Position numbers and translations under genes: made by a program. Positions 34,115-43,734 of a stretch of DNA of 64,000 bases are shown here, piece by piece (position 1 is the stretch's first letter; each line of letters starts with the position of its first letter). A model generated the notes under the pieces. It did no database searches. It saw only the letters and a list, made by a program, of their open reading frames with translations, and was not told the DNA's origin. The stretch lies in the NCBI GenBank assembly GCA_040387195.1, contig JAZKEF010000003.1, forward strand, positions 68,121 to 132,120. The letters run 5' to 3'. This DNA is from UKL13-3 sp040387195. GTDB lineage: Bacteria > Bacteroidota > Bacteroidia > UKL13-3.

Positions 34115-35971
34115 GTGAATTTAACCAATATACATATCCTCCTTAAACGGCTGTTTTGGGTATACATACTCTACACCTTAAGTCGGGTTGTTTTTTTTGT
34201 GGTGAACTTTTCTTTCCTGCAGCAGTTTCATGCAACCGAAATAGTTGGTTCCTTTCTGGTAGGTTTACGTTTTGATACCACAGCCATCATCTATACCAAT
34301 GGGGTATTTATCCTCTTACATATCCTGCCCCATCCTTTCCGCAGCCATAGCCTTTATCAAAAAATACTTAAATGGCTATTCATAATCGTAAACAGCCTTG
34401 CTTTATTGCTCAACCTGATTGATGCCGGTTATTACCAGTTCAGTGGAAAACGAAGCGGAGCCGAATTGCTCAGTATGCGAAAAGATATTAGCGATCAGGG
34501 GGTACAGTATATCAAGGATTATTGGTACTTAGCACTGTTGTTAGTCGGAACGATATGGATCCTGTTCCGGGTTTATCCAAAATATCCAACCACCAAACAA
34601 CCGCTCAAAATATCTTACCTGATGGAAAGTATCCTTTTTATAGGATGCTGCGGATTGATGATTTTAGGGGCAAGAGGGAGTATTGGTCTTAAACCTCTGA
34701 ATACGCTTGACGCGGCACGATTAACCCAACCCGGATTGGCAGCATTAACGCTCAATACTCCTTTTCAATTTATCATGACGGTACAGCAAACAGGAGTTGC
34801 TGAAAAAAGATACATGAGCATCAAGGCAGCTGCTTCCCGCTTTAATTTTATGCACCTGAATCCGGATGCTCAACCAACACGTAAAAATATTGTTCTGATT
34901 ATTGTAGAGAGTTTAGGAAAAGAATATGTTGGATTGTATAACAATGGTAAAGGGTACACTCCATTTCTGGATTCACTTGCACACTACAGCACAGTATACC
35001 AACATGCATATGCAAACGGCAAACGTTCCATTGAAGGGATTCCGGCCATTGTAGCAGCCATGCCTTCGCTGATGGATAATGACTACATGAACAGTTATTA
35101 CCAATCGAATGCGCTGGAAAGTACCGGTGGTTTGCTTCAGGCTATTGGTTATCAAACATCCTTTTACCATGGTGGAAAAAACGGAACCATGAGTTTTGAT
35201 AATTTTATTTCGGCTACAAAGGCTGGTACGTATTATGGAGCGAATGAATATCCGGATCCGAAAGATAATGATGGCAACTGGGGTGTTTATGACGAACCTT
35301 ATCTTCAATACTTCAGCCGGCAGCTCGACAAGGGTTCGAAACCATTTTTCAGTACGGTGTTTACCCTTTCTTCTCACCATCCTTATAATATTCCTGAAGC
35401 GCAAAAGGGCTTATTTCCGGAAGGCTCATTGCCTATTCATAAAACAATACGTTATGTGGATTTTGCCCTGAAACGCTTTTTTGAAACTGCGCAACAATCG
35501 CCCTGGTACGAGAATACTGTTTTTATTATTACAGCCGATCACTCTTCTACCAACGAACAAGCCAATTATGCAAGCATGGAAGGAATGTACAGAATACCCC
35601 TCTTGGTATTTGACCCAACACATCCTGTTGTGCAGCTCATCTCCAAAACTACCCAGCAAATTGACCTGATGCCACAAATACTAAACATTGCAGGATATGG
35701 TAAACCTTACTTTTCTTTCGGATTGTCATCATCAGATTCAAACGGGTTTGCTATTCAATACATCAACAATGTGTACCAGTTTATCCAGCATCCGTATGTG
35801 CTGCAATTTGATGGGGATAAGACCGTACATTTTTACAAACTCAACAACAAGGATGTGTTGGAGGAGTGTAATGAAGCTGACCGCAGAATGGTAATGGAAA
35901 ATTCGGTGAAGGCGTTTATACAACAATACAATGCTGCATTAATTCACAACCAAACATCCTTGCAGCGTTAG
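34115..35971 (+). CDS. LTA synthase-like membrane sulfatase/phosphotransferase
   Basis: 618 residues from a GTG start. About five membrane helices lie in residues 10-180, followed by an extracytoplasmic alkaline-phosphatase-superfamily domain. Metal and active-site features are IVLIIVESLGKEY, the predicted nucleophile serine in NGKRSIEGIPAI (threonine in Gram-positive LtaS), HGGKNGTMSFD and FIITADHSS. Gram-negative members transfer phosphoglycerol or phosphoethanolamine groups to glycans or lipids in the periplasm. The substrate here is unknown. The stop overlaps the convergent MmcQ/YjbR gene by 4 bases. Confidence 0.85.
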   Translation: MNLTNIHILLKRLFWVYILYTLSRVVFFVVNFSFLQQFHATEIVGSFLVGLRFDTTAIIYTNGVFILLHILPHPFRSHSLYQKILKWLFIIVNSLALLLNLIDAGYYQFSGKRSGAELLSMRKDISDQGVQYIKDYWYLALLLVGTIWILFRVYPKYPTTKQPLKISYLMESILFIGCCGLMILGARGSIGLKPLNTLDAARLTQPGLAALTLNTPFQFIMTVQQTGVAEKRYMSIKAAASRFNFMHLNPDAQPTRKNIVLIIVESLGKEYVGLYNNGKGYTPFLDSLAHYSTVYQHAYANGKRSIEGIPAIVAAMPSLMDNDYMNSYYQSNALESTGGLLQAIGYQTSFYHGGKNGTMSFDNFISATKAGTYYGANEYPDPKDNDGNWGVYDEPYLQYFSRQLDKGSKPFFSTVFTLSSHHPYNIPEAQKGLFPEGSLPIHKTIRYVDFALKRFFETAQQSPWYENTVFIITADHSSTNEQANYASMEGMYRIPLLVFDPTHPVVQLISKTTQQIDLMPQILNIAGYGKPYFSFGLSSSDSNGFAIQYINNVYQFIQHPYVLQFDGDKTVHFYKLNNKDVLEECNEADRRMVMENSVKAFIQQYNAALIHNQTSLQR

Positions 35972-36312
35972 AGTGTTTCCCGTATTTTTTTAGGCAAACT
36001 TTTCACCACAAGCTGATACGAATCCGATACCATTTGGAGTAGGAGTGTGTCGTCCACATCTTCATTAAACGATACGGTATTCCAGTGCACCTTACTCATG
36101 TGATAGCCGGGCTGAACGGCACCGAATGTTGCTCTGTATTCTACTGCTTTTTCGGGGTCGCATTTCAGGTTTACGGAAACGGGATTCGACAGGGAGGTAA
36201 GTGCAAACATTTTGCCTGCAACTTTAAATACGAGCGTATCATTGTCGAAAGGAAATTCTTCGGTAACTGCCGACAGATTGATACAAAAGTCTCTGAGTTG
36301 TTCAATATGCAT
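35968..36312 (-). CDS. MmcQ/YjbR family protein
   Basis: 114 residues. The family pattern is clear: EEFPFDNDTLVFKVAGKMFALTSL, VNLKCDPEKAVEYRA, PGYHMSKVHWNTVSF. Structures of the family show a CyaY-like fold, and a DNA-binding role has been suggested but is not proved. It lies 32 bases upstream of the exbD stop... reading order on the minus strand is exbB, exbD, then this gene, so it may be the last gene of that operon. Confidence 0.87.
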   Translation of the reverse strand: MHIEQLRDFCINLSAVTEEFPFDNDTLVFKVAGKMFALTSLSNPVSVNLKCDPEKAVEYRATFGAVQPGYHMSKVHWNTVSFNEDVDDTLLLQMVSDSYQLVVKSLPKKIRETL

Positions 36313-36344
36313 ATCTCAAATGTATGCAGGAATTTGGTGATTGG

Positions 36345-36740
36345 CTACTTTTTATCGGTTGCCAATACCATCTTGATATGATGTTTGGCTCCAATTTGCA
36401 TTACATCCACCAGATCCTGAATTTGCAGATCGGCAGGCAGGCGTAACACAACGGTAAGGTCTTCTACATTCTTCATCTCGTTCAGGATCTCGGCTTCCAG
36501 ATTTTCATAAACGATTTCGCGCTGGTTGATAAAGTAATGTTTATCCTCCGTTACGGTGAGGGAAACAGTTTTTTTACTGAGAGCTTGATTGGCCTGCGAT
36601 TTAGGCAGTAAAATTTTAATTACATTGGGGTTGGCAACGGTAGACACAATCAGGAAAAACAACATCAAGAAAAACATGATATCATTCAAGGAGCCTGTTG
36701 CTACCTCTGCATGAAACCTTCTATTTCGTCTTAATTTCAT
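36345..36740 (-). CDS. exbD: ExbD/TolR biopolymer transport protein
   Basis: 131 residues. One membrane helix (about 19-37) carries the conserved aspartate D20 (SLNDIMFFLMLFFLIVSTV), which conducts protons, then a periplasmic domain of about 90 residues. With ExbB it uses the proton gradient to power TonB-type outer-membrane transport. Its start overlaps the exbB stop by 4 bases. Confidence 0.9.
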   Translation of the reverse strand: MKLRRNRRFHAEVATGSLNDIMFFLMLFFLIVSTVANPNVIKILLPKSQANQALSKKTVSLTVTEDKHYFINQREIVYENLEAEILNEMKNVEDLTVVLRLPADLQIQDLVDVMQIGAKHHIKMVLATDKK

Positions 36741-37405
36741 TTACTTGATTTTTGGATACGTTGTAAAAAAGAAAGTGTTTGTTTCTGCACATCCAGTGAG
36801 AATCTGTCGATAATATGATTGAGCAGGTGGTATGCCGAATAAGCCAATAAACCCACTACCAATCCTGATCCGCTACTGATCATCTTTTCGTACAAACCAC
36901 CGGCAATGATACCAATACTGATATTGTCTGTTAATGAAATATTGTAGAAGATTTTAATAACCCCAGAAATGGTTCCGATAAAACCTAGCATGGGAGCAAT
37001 ACCTGCAATCAATCCCAAGTAACTCAAATTTTTCTCCATCTCGGCAAGTTCAATATTGGTTTGGCTTTCCATCATCGTTTCAATTTCACGGATGGGCTTA
37101 CCAATACAAATGAGTCCCGACTGGATAATATTACCCATGGCTCCCGTATTGCGTTCGCACAATGCATTGGCACCTTTGATATTGCCTTCTTCGAGTTGAT
37201 CGATGATCTGGCTGGTGAAGTTGGGTAAACTTTTTGCCCGCTGGCGGATATGTATCAACCGTTCTACAAAAATATAGATGCTTGCGATGGATAAAATTAC
37301 TATAGGAATCATCACAACCCCACCTTTCATGAGCAACGATAACATGCTCATCGGTTGTGCTTCGGTTGGTGCTGCTGCAGCAATTTGCAATAATATACTG
37401 TTCAT
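36737..37405 (-). CDS. exbB: ExbB/TolQ/MotA-type proton channel
   Basis: 222 residues with three membrane helices (about 26-46, 133-158, 176-198). It has the MotA/TolQ/ExbB signature (LSYLGLIAGIAPMLGFIGTISGVIKIF). It forms the ring around ExbD. Which TonB they serve is not shown here; the TonB-domain gene at 55108 has no membrane anchor. Confidence 0.9.
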   Translation of the reverse strand: MNSILLQIAAAAPTEAQPMSMLSLLMKGGVVMIPIVILSIASIYIFVERLIHIRQRAKSLPNFTSQIIDQLEEGNIKGANALCERNTGAMGNIIQSGLICIGKPIREIETMMESQTNIELAEMEKNLSYLGLIAGIAPMLGFIGTISGVIKIFYNISLTDNISIGIIAGGLYEKMISSGSGLVVGLLAYSAYHLLNHIIDRFSLDVQKQTLSFLQRIQKSSK

Positions 37406-37492
37406 CTTACTTGGTTCTTATTATTAAATCCAATATTAAGACGTTCAATCCTATATATTTAGTGTGTAAATCTGAACACTTGTGGATAATAT

Positions 37493-37524
37493 AAAAGGCC
37501 GTTCTAGTTTTTAGAACGGCCTTT
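37493..37524 (-). terminator. Terminator of secDF
   Basis: The stem AAAGGCCGTTCT / AGAACGGCCTTT has a T-rich tail on the minus strand, downstream of the secDF stop. Confidence 0.88.
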
Positions 37525-37549
37525 CAAAGGGTAAAATGAACCTTAAAAC

Positions 37550-40534
37550 TTAAGCAATAACCTTTGCAGGTGCTTCTTTTTTATCAAAGTCAACTACGAT
37601 CGGGGTAGAAATACACAATGATGAATAGGTACCAATAACACGACCTACCAGCAATGCAAAGATAAATCCACGGATGCTTTCTCCACCGAAGATGAAGATA
37701 ACCACCAATACGAAGAATACCGATAATGATGTAAGGATGGTACGACTCAAGGTGCTGTTCAATGCAAAATTGATCAGCTTGTTGCGTTCTTCACCCGGGG
37801 TATCAACCTGTCCGCGTTCACCTAAACGTTCGCGAATACGGTCAAATACGATTACCGTTTCAGTCATAGTGTAGCCCATTACCGTTAAGATAGCCGCAAT
37901 AAAGTCTTGTCCGATTTCCAGTGAGAATGGCAACACATTATCAAAAATGGTGTAGAAAGAAAGTACGATAAGCACATCATGGAACAAGGCCACAACCGCA
38001 CCCATACCATATTGCCATTTCTTGAATCGGATAATGATGTAAACAAACATCAGCAAACAAGAGAACAAGATAGCACCGTATGCTCCGTATACGATATCTG
38101 TAGCTACGGTAGGACCTACTTTTTGCTGTTGTACGATTTCATATTTAGAACCTATGCTTTCCAATCCTTTGGCAAGGGTGGTTTCAACTTCTTTATCTGC
38201 GTTCTCATCCGTATTTTCAATATGGTATGAGGTTGTAATTTTCAGCTGGTTGGCGTTACCCAATGTTTGAACGACCGTTTGTGAGTTCTCAAATACTTTT
38301 TCAAGCGAGATCTTCACATTCTCGGTATTCATTTCATTGTCGAAACGCACGACATAGGTACGACCTCCTTTAAAGTCAACTCCAAGGTTGAAGCCGCCAT
38401 TCTTAAAGTAGAAAATCGTTCCGATGATGATTACCGCAGTTGAAATCATGTAGTAGATTTTACGTCTGCCTACGAAGTCAAAATGAAGGTTTTTAAATGC
38501 GTTGCGTGTAAGCTTGGTATCAAATGTGATTTCTTTTTTGGTGGCTAACATCCACTCGAAAATCACTCTTGAAATAAGTACTGCTGCAAACAATGATGAT
38601 AAAATACCAATAATCAACGTTGTTGCAAATCCTTGGATAGGACCTGTTCCGAATACGTAAAGTATTGTTCCTAATAACAAGAGCGTAACGTTGGAGTCAA
38701 TGATAGACGGCATGGCATGTTTAAATCCTTCTGCAATTGCTTGAGAAATTGTTTTACCATGCGCCAGTTCTTCACGAACACGCTCAAAAATCAGGATGTT
38801 TGCATCCACCGCCAAACCGATGGTAAGTACGATACCGGCAATACCCGGAAGTGTTAATACGGCTCCGATAGATGTAAGCACACCCATTACGAAGAATACG
38901 TTGATGAATAATACCACATCGGCAACTAAACCTGAGCGGTTGTAGTAGAATGCCATGAATAAGAATACTGTTAAGATTGCAATCACCATTGAAAGCAAAC
39001 CTGCGTTGATCGCTTCTTGCCCCAATGTTGGTCCTACAACCGATTCACTTGTGATTTTAGCCGGAGCCGGTAATTTACCCGCTTTTAAGATATTTGCTAA
39101 GTCACCTGCTTCTTCACTAGTAAATCCACCTGAGATAGATGAGCGTCCGTTAGGAATTTCATTCTGTACATTCGGTGCCGAGTATACAACATCATCCAAC
39201 ACGATTGCAATGCTTTTACCTACGTTGGCTTTAGTCAACTTTGCCCATTGATGTCCACCTTCGGCATTCATTGTCATCGATACTTCCGTTTGTCCGTTTT
39301 GTGAAACATCTCTGCGTGCATCCACAATTTTATCGCCTTCCATTGCGGCCTTACCTTCTTTAGAAGTTCTCAGCGCATGTAAGATTACACCTTCGTTGTT
39401 TGTACCAAATCCTTTGTATGCCCATAAGAAACGAACATTACCCGGTAATACTGCTTTTACTTCGGGACGGCTCAGGTAGCTGTTAATTTTGGCTGTATCC
39501 TTTACCAATGCAGTTCCACACATCGAACCTTTTGCGATCAGCATATTTTGCTCATCTGCATAAGGACGTAACAATACGAACAATGGATTTTCTTTGGTAA
39601 ATTCTTCTACCGTTTTTTGTGCTGTATCAGCTTTGGTTGAATCAGCAGTAACTTCCGGGGTGGTTGTTTTAGCTCCTAAGCCTGCCAATGCGCTTGTAGT
39701 AGTTGTAGTGTCGGTTGTTGCTGTTGTATCTGTAGTTGCTGTTCCGGATTTCTCATTGGCCAATACTTTCTTCAACATATCATTAGCCGAAGTAAGGTAT
39801 TTAAAAGCTTCAGGGTTATCAAACGTTTCCCAGAATTCCAATTTTGCAGTTCCCTGTAATAATTTACGAACACGTGTTGGATTATCAACACCCGGCAATT
39901 CAATCAGGATACGACCGCTGCCTTCCAGTTTTTGAATATTCGGTTGTGTTACCCCAAACTTGTCGATACGTGAACGAAGAATCTGGAACGAACGGTCAAC
40001 GGCAAGTTCTGCTTCACCTTTGATGTAAGAAATAACTTCATCATTTGATGAACTGATTTTGATTTTATCCTTATTTGACTGATTAGCAAAAAGTGATGCC
40101 AATTTCGCATTCGGATCTAATTCTGTCATCGATTCACCAAAAAGTGTTACATAATCTTTTCTGCTCTTTTTGATTTTTTCGTTGGTCATTTCAATTGCCT
40201 TGGCAAAAGTCGGATCCGGATTGTTGTTCGATAATGAACGAATCAGATCTCCGATTGAAACTTCCATGGTTACGTTCATACCACCTTGCAAATCCAATCC
40301 AAGATTTAACTCACGCTCCTTACATTGCAGGTAAGTGAATTCCGTAATACCTAAATTATAAACCGTCATGCGGGCTATTGAGTCTAAGTATTCTCTTTCT
40401 TTAATTGGATCTCCGTTGGCAAACTCTTTTGCTTCATTCTCTACCTTGTTGGTAACCCACGTAAACGATAGCTGGAAAATACACACAAGGGATAGTGCGA
40501 TTGCAAACAGCTTTACTGCGCCTTTACTTTTCAT
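37550..40534 (-). CDS. secDF: Protein translocase subunit SecDF (fused)
   Basis: 994 residues joining SecD and SecF, as is usual in Bacteroidota. The SecD half opens with a membrane helix and LNLGLDLQGGMNVTMEV, and carries TM motifs (GLAVDANILIFERVREEL). The SecF half has FNLGVDFKGGRTYVVRF and VMGYTMTETVIVFDRIRE. The conserved membrane aspartates for proton use are in these motifs. A Thr/Ala low-complexity insert lies at about 262-305 of the periplasmic part. It assists Sec export, on which T9SS cargo depends. It has its own promoter and terminator. Confidence 0.96.
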   Translation of the reverse strand: MKSKGAVKLFAIALSLVCIFQLSFTWVTNKVENEAKEFANGDPIKEREYLDSIARMTVYNLGITEFTYLQCKERELNLGLDLQGGMNVTMEVSIGDLIRSLSNNNPDPTFAKAIEMTNEKIKKSRKDYVTLFGESMTELDPNAKLASLFANQSNKDKIKISSSNDEVISYIKGEAELAVDRSFQILRSRIDKFGVTQPNIQKLEGSGRILIELPGVDNPTRVRKLLQGTAKLEFWETFDNPEAFKYLTSANDMLKKVLANEKSGTATTDTTATTDTTTTTSALAGLGAKTTTPEVTADSTKADTAQKTVEEFTKENPLFVLLRPYADEQNMLIAKGSMCGTALVKDTAKINSYLSRPEVKAVLPGNVRFLWAYKGFGTNNEGVILHALRTSKEGKAAMEGDKIVDARRDVSQNGQTEVSMTMNAEGGHQWAKLTKANVGKSIAIVLDDVVYSAPNVQNEIPNGRSSISGGFTSEEAGDLANILKAGKLPAPAKITSESVVGPTLGQEAINAGLLSMVIAILTVFLFMAFYYNRSGLVADVVLFINVFFVMGVLTSIGAVLTLPGIAGIVLTIGLAVDANILIFERVREELAHGKTISQAIAEGFKHAMPSIIDSNVTLLLLGTILYVFGTGPIQGFATTLIIGILSSLFAAVLISRVIFEWMLATKKEITFDTKLTRNAFKNLHFDFVGRRKIYYMISTAVIIIGTIFYFKNGGFNLGVDFKGGRTYVVRFDNEMNTENVKISLEKVFENSQTVVQTLGNANQLKITTSYHIENTDENADKEVETTLAKGLESIGSKYEIVQQQKVGPTVATDIVYGAYGAILFSCLLMFVYIIIRFKKWQYGMGAVVALFHDVLIVLSFYTIFDNVLPFSLEIGQDFIAAILTVMGYTMTETVIVFDRIRERLGERGQVDTPGEERNKLINFALNSTLSRTILTSLSVFFVLVVIFIFGGESIRGFIFALLVGRVIGTYSSLCISTPIVVDFDKKEAPAKVIA

Positions 40535-40649
40535 TTTGTCTCTGTTATCTATTTTTTAATTATTACTTCAAGTTATGCTGCTTTCGCTCGAGCATCTTTG
40601 TATTTGTTCCGAAGATTTAGGCTACTGATTAAAATCATACGAAAGCGGG

Positions 40650-40680
40650 CAAATATAGGTTTTGGCACCACATTTTACAA
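40650..40680 (-). promoter_or_regulatory. Candidate secDF promoter
   Basis: On the minus strand TTG (40680-40678), 20 bases, TATATTTG (40657-40650). It implies a leader of about 110 bases before the secDF start. Confidence 0.5.
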
Positions 40681-40727
40681 CCTATCTATATATTGTGCTT
40701 TATCGTTTGAAAATGAGTAGCATAGGT

Positions 40728-41360
40728 TTATTTCACATCTTGCAATATCCACCTGAAGTGGTCCTCTACTACTTTCAGGCTGTTTTGAAAATGCTCATTG
40801 TTATTGATGATGATATCTGCCTTTCCTTTGTATGGTTCAAGGTATTGACGGTATGCAGGCATTACATGGTTTATCCATTGATATTGTACAAAATCTGCCG
40901 GAATATTTCTTTCCTGGGTATCACGTTTTAACCTTCGCTCCAGTTGCAGGTGTTCCTGGGCCTCCACAAATATCTTAAGGTTAAAATGTTCGGAAATATC
41001 TTCCCGGTAAAAGATGAATAAGCCTTCGATGATGATGATGGGTGCTGAAGCAAAATGAAGCCAATCCCCCATCTGGTCTTCATGCTGAAACCGGTATTCA
41101 CGCCTCCTGATATCCTTTCCCTCCTTTAGTTGCACCATGTCATCATGAAAAGCATCCAAATCAAGGCAGCCCGGCAAGTCATAATTTATATGCCCGTTTT
41201 CATCCGTGGTTTGCACTGCGGCCGACTTATAATAATTGTCCTGCGACAAGATACAGACTTGTGTTTTATCAAACAGGTTTCCTATTTCTTTTAAGAAACT
41301 TGTTTTTCCACTTGCACTTCCCCCTGTAACGCCCACTATATAAGGCTGCTGATATTTCAT
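40728..41360 (-). CDS. udk: Uridine kinase
   Basis: Phosphorylates uridine and cytidine in pyrimidine salvage. 210 residues with the P-loop GGSASGKTS (14-22), SQDNYYKS, YDLPGCLDLDAFHDDM, IIIEGLFIF and the RRLKRDTQERN lid. All fit the uridine kinase family. It is a single gene upstream of secDF on the same strand with a 193-base gap containing the secDF promoter. Confidence 0.94.
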   Translation of the reverse strand: MKYQQPYIVGVTGGSASGKTSFLKEIGNLFDKTQVCILSQDNYYKSAAVQTTDENGHINYDLPGCLDLDAFHDDMVQLKEGKDIRRREYRFQHEDQMGDWLHFASAPIIIIEGLFIFYREDISEHFNLKIFVEAQEHLQLERRLKRDTQERNIPADFVQYQWINHVMPAYRQYLEPYKGKADIIINNNEHFQNSLKVVEDHFRWILQDVK

Positions 41361-41627
41361 TTCCTGTAGTTGCTTGGTGTTGCAATTAGCGCATTTACCC
41401 TCAATTTGACAAACATTAATTACGCTATCGGCTATTTGCTGTTAGCTGTTGGCACCTGGATAGTTCTTTGATTAAAAAAGTTCTCAATGTACGCCACGCT
41501 TGCTACTAGAACTCCCTGTTGTTAACAATAGTCCATACTATGAACCGTGAACTATACTCTATGAACCATATCCTGCTTTGTCACTCACCGATTTGTTCGC
41601 TCCGTTTACCGACACTTTTGAAACACT

Positions 41628-41655
41628 GGAAACTTTTTATCCAAAAAACGTTTCC
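41628..41655. promoter_or_regulatory. Candidate TetR operator (inverted repeat)
   Basis: GGAAACTTTTT (41628-41638) and AAAAAACGTTTCC (41643-41655) form an almost perfect inverted repeat around ATCC. A further AAAAACGTT copy follows at 41661. It lies 18 bases upstream of the -7 element, where a repressor would act. Self-regulation is inferred. Confidence 0.45.
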
Positions 41656-41672
41656 AATATCAAAAACGTTCT

Positions 41673-41680
41673 TACCTTTG
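41673..41680 (+). promoter_or_regulatory. Candidate -7 element of the efflux operon
   Basis: TACCTTTG matches TAnnTTTG, 23 bases before the tetR ATG at 41704. TTTC at 41651 (18-base spacing) may be a weak -33 box. Confidence 0.45.
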
Positions 41681-41703
41681 AGCCCGATTTTAGAAAAAGA
41701 ACA

Positions 41704-42315
41704 ATGGAAGAATCAAAATTGAAAATACTTAACGGAGCCGAAATGCTGTTTTTGCGTTATGGTTTTAAGAGTATTACCATGGATGATATATCCAGGGAAT
41801 TAGGCATTTCCAAGAAAACGCTGTACCAATACTTTACCGATAAAAACGACCTGGTGAATCAGGCAGTTGAAAATCACCTGAGTGAGGAAAAGGCATTTTG
41901 TTTGGAACTTGACGCATCCGAAAAAGATCCGATTGCCTATTTACTGGCTATAAGCAACAATTTCAGCAGTGAAGAAAAACACATCAATCCGGCTGTATTG
42001 TTTGATCTCAAAAAATACTTTAAAGAGGCGTGGGATAAAATTGAACTCTACAGCAAAGATTTCATTTACGGACAAGTACTGCAAAATCTGCAACAGGGAA
42101 AATCAAAAGGCCTTTACCGCAAAGAGCTGAACGAACGGATTATTGCCCTGCATTATGTTCACATGATCCAATTTATGGTAAACCCTGAAAACTACCAGAA
42201 AGAAGAGCGCAATTTTAATATCGTTCACAAAGAACTGATGACATATCATTTGCACGGTATCCTCACCGAAAAAGGACTTAAACAATTAGACAAACTATTA
42301 AACCAACCACAATAA
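41704..42315 (+). CDS. TetR family transcriptional regulator
   Basis: 203 residues when started at ATG 41704 (MEESKLKILNGAEMLF); the longer frame overlaps the promoter. The N-terminal helix-turn-helix (MDDISRELGISKKTLYQYFTDKNDL) is typical; the C-terminal ligand domain is family-specific. It heads a four-gene efflux operon with 3 bases to tolC, so it probably represses its own operon and responds to a pump substrate. Confidence 0.92.
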   Translation: MEESKLKILNGAEMLFLRYGFKSITMDDISRELGISKKTLYQYFTDKNDLVNQAVENHLSEEKAFCLELDASEKDPIAYLLAISNNFSSEEKHINPAVLFDLKKYFKEAWDKIELYSKDFIYGQVLQNLQQGKSKGLYRKELNERIIALHYVHMIQFMVNPENYQKEERNFNIVHKELMTYHLHGILTEKGLKQLDKLLNQPQ

Positions 42316-42318
42316 ATT

Positions 42319-43704
42319 ATGAAGCGAACCATTTATTTACTTGTTTGTACATTACTCAGTGTGCAACTCTTCGCACAGGAAAAATCCATACAAAGTTTTT
42401 CGCTACAGCAGGCAGTTGAGTATGCCAAGAAAAATAACCTTGCCTTAAAAAATGGCCAACTAGACATCTCTTCTTCCGAAAAAAAGGTAAAAGAAATACT
42501 TGCATCCGGATTACCACAGGTTAATGCAGGTGCGAATTACACGCACAACATCACGATTCCAAGTATGGCCTTACCTGATTTCATTTCACCTGCCATATAT
42601 GGATCATTGATACAATACGGTTTAATAAGCCCATCAACCCCGGCACCACCCGTTGGTGTATTTCCGGCCCAATTCGGAGCTAAATACAGCGCTGCAGGGT
42701 CAATCACAGCAAGTCAACTATTATTTGACGGTGGATTTCTGATGGGAGTTAAAGCTTCTAGGGAATATGTGCAGCTGGCTAAAGTCAATCAAAACAGGAA
42801 TTCTATTGAAACCGAAGTAAATGTTTCGAAAGCTTATTACGGAGCGTTGTCACTTAAAACCAATTTGGAGTTAATTGACCGCAACCTTCAAACGTTGAAA
42901 CAAGCGGTAAGTGAATCAGAAGCTGCTTATAAAGTAGGATTACTTGATAAAACATCTTTCGACAGAGCTTCTATACAGTACAGTAACTTAAATCTTCAGA
43001 AATTACGTACGCAGGATGGTTACATTATTACAATGATGGTTCTAAAACTTCAAATGGGAATGAATGTAAATGATAGCATCACCCTTTCAGATGACCTTCA
43101 AACGATGTACACCAAAACTCAAACAGCCTTGGTTGAAACTAAGCTTGATTATAGCAAACGTGCTGAATACCAACTTTTAGAACAAAGCATTAGCCTGAAC
43201 ACTCTTGATAAAAAAAGATACCAATACGGTTATGCTCCAAGTCTGAGTATCTCTGCAACCCATCAGCAAAATTCATTCGGTCAAAGCTTTAGTGAATTGG
43301 GGAAAACATGGTATCCTGGAACGTTCTGGGGGCTCAATCTTCAGGTTCCCATATTTGACGGACTTCGCAAATCTGCACAGATTCAACAATCCAAAATCGC
43401 TATTCAAAAACTTGAAAACGACAGAAAGAATTTTGAAAATGCAATGGAGCAACAAGTAGCTCAGGCCCGACTGAAATATAGTCGCTCTGCAGAGCAGGTT
43501 GAGATTCAAAGAAAGAATCTTGAGCTTGCAGAAGATGTATATAAAAACACCCAGGTTAAATTAAAAAATGGTGTTGGCTCAAGCATCGAACTAGCCACAT
43601 CACTTGCTGATTTGGAAACAGCACGGGTGAATTTTCTGACTACAATAAACGACTATTTCGTGGCACAACTTGAATTGCGTCAAGCCACTGGCGATATTAA
43701 ATAA
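42319..43704 (+). CDS. TolC-like outer-membrane efflux channel
   Basis: 461 residues with a signal peptide ending LFAQ. It shows the two repeated outer-membrane-efflux domains with long helices (FSLQQAVEYAKKNN; YKVGLLDKTSFDRASIQYSN; DVYKNTQVKLKNGVGSSIELATSLADLETA). It forms the outer-membrane exit of the tripartite pump with the next two genes. Confidence 0.92.
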   Translation: MKRTIYLLVCTLLSVQLFAQEKSIQSFSLQQAVEYAKKNNLALKNGQLDISSSEKKVKEILASGLPQVNAGANYTHNITIPSMALPDFISPAIYGSLIQYGLISPSTPAPPVGVFPAQFGAKYSAAGSITASQLLFDGGFLMGVKASREYVQLAKVNQNRNSIETEVNVSKAYYGALSLKTNLELIDRNLQTLKQAVSESEAAYKVGLLDKTSFDRASIQYSNLNLQKLRTQDGYIITMMVLKLQMGMNVNDSITLSDDLQTMYTKTQTALVETKLDYSKRAEYQLLEQSISLNTLDKKRYQYGYAPSLSISATHQQNSFGQSFSELGKTWYPGTFWGLNLQVPIFDGLRKSAQIQQSKIAIQKLENDRKNFENAMEQQVAQARLKYSRSAEQVEIQRKNLELAEDVYKNTQVKLKNGVGSSIELATSLADLETARVNFLTTINDYFVAQLELRQATGDIK

Positions 43705-43734
43705 TTAATAAAATAATACTAGAATATACCACTT

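Larger units (their letters stand above)
41361..41703. other. Regulatory gap between udk and tetR
   Basis: 343 bases with no credible gene. The first ~200 bases contain low-complexity stretches (TGCTGTTAGCTGTTGG; TATGAACCGTGAACTATAC) and an ORF of 42 codons fused ahead of tetR that I reject. The last ~80 bases hold the operator-like inverted repeat and the -7 element listed separately. Confidence 0.5.

Noticed and set aside
41578..41703. N-terminal extension of the TetR regulator
   Set aside because: It overlaps the operator-like repeat and the -7 element; family members start near the ATG at 41704.
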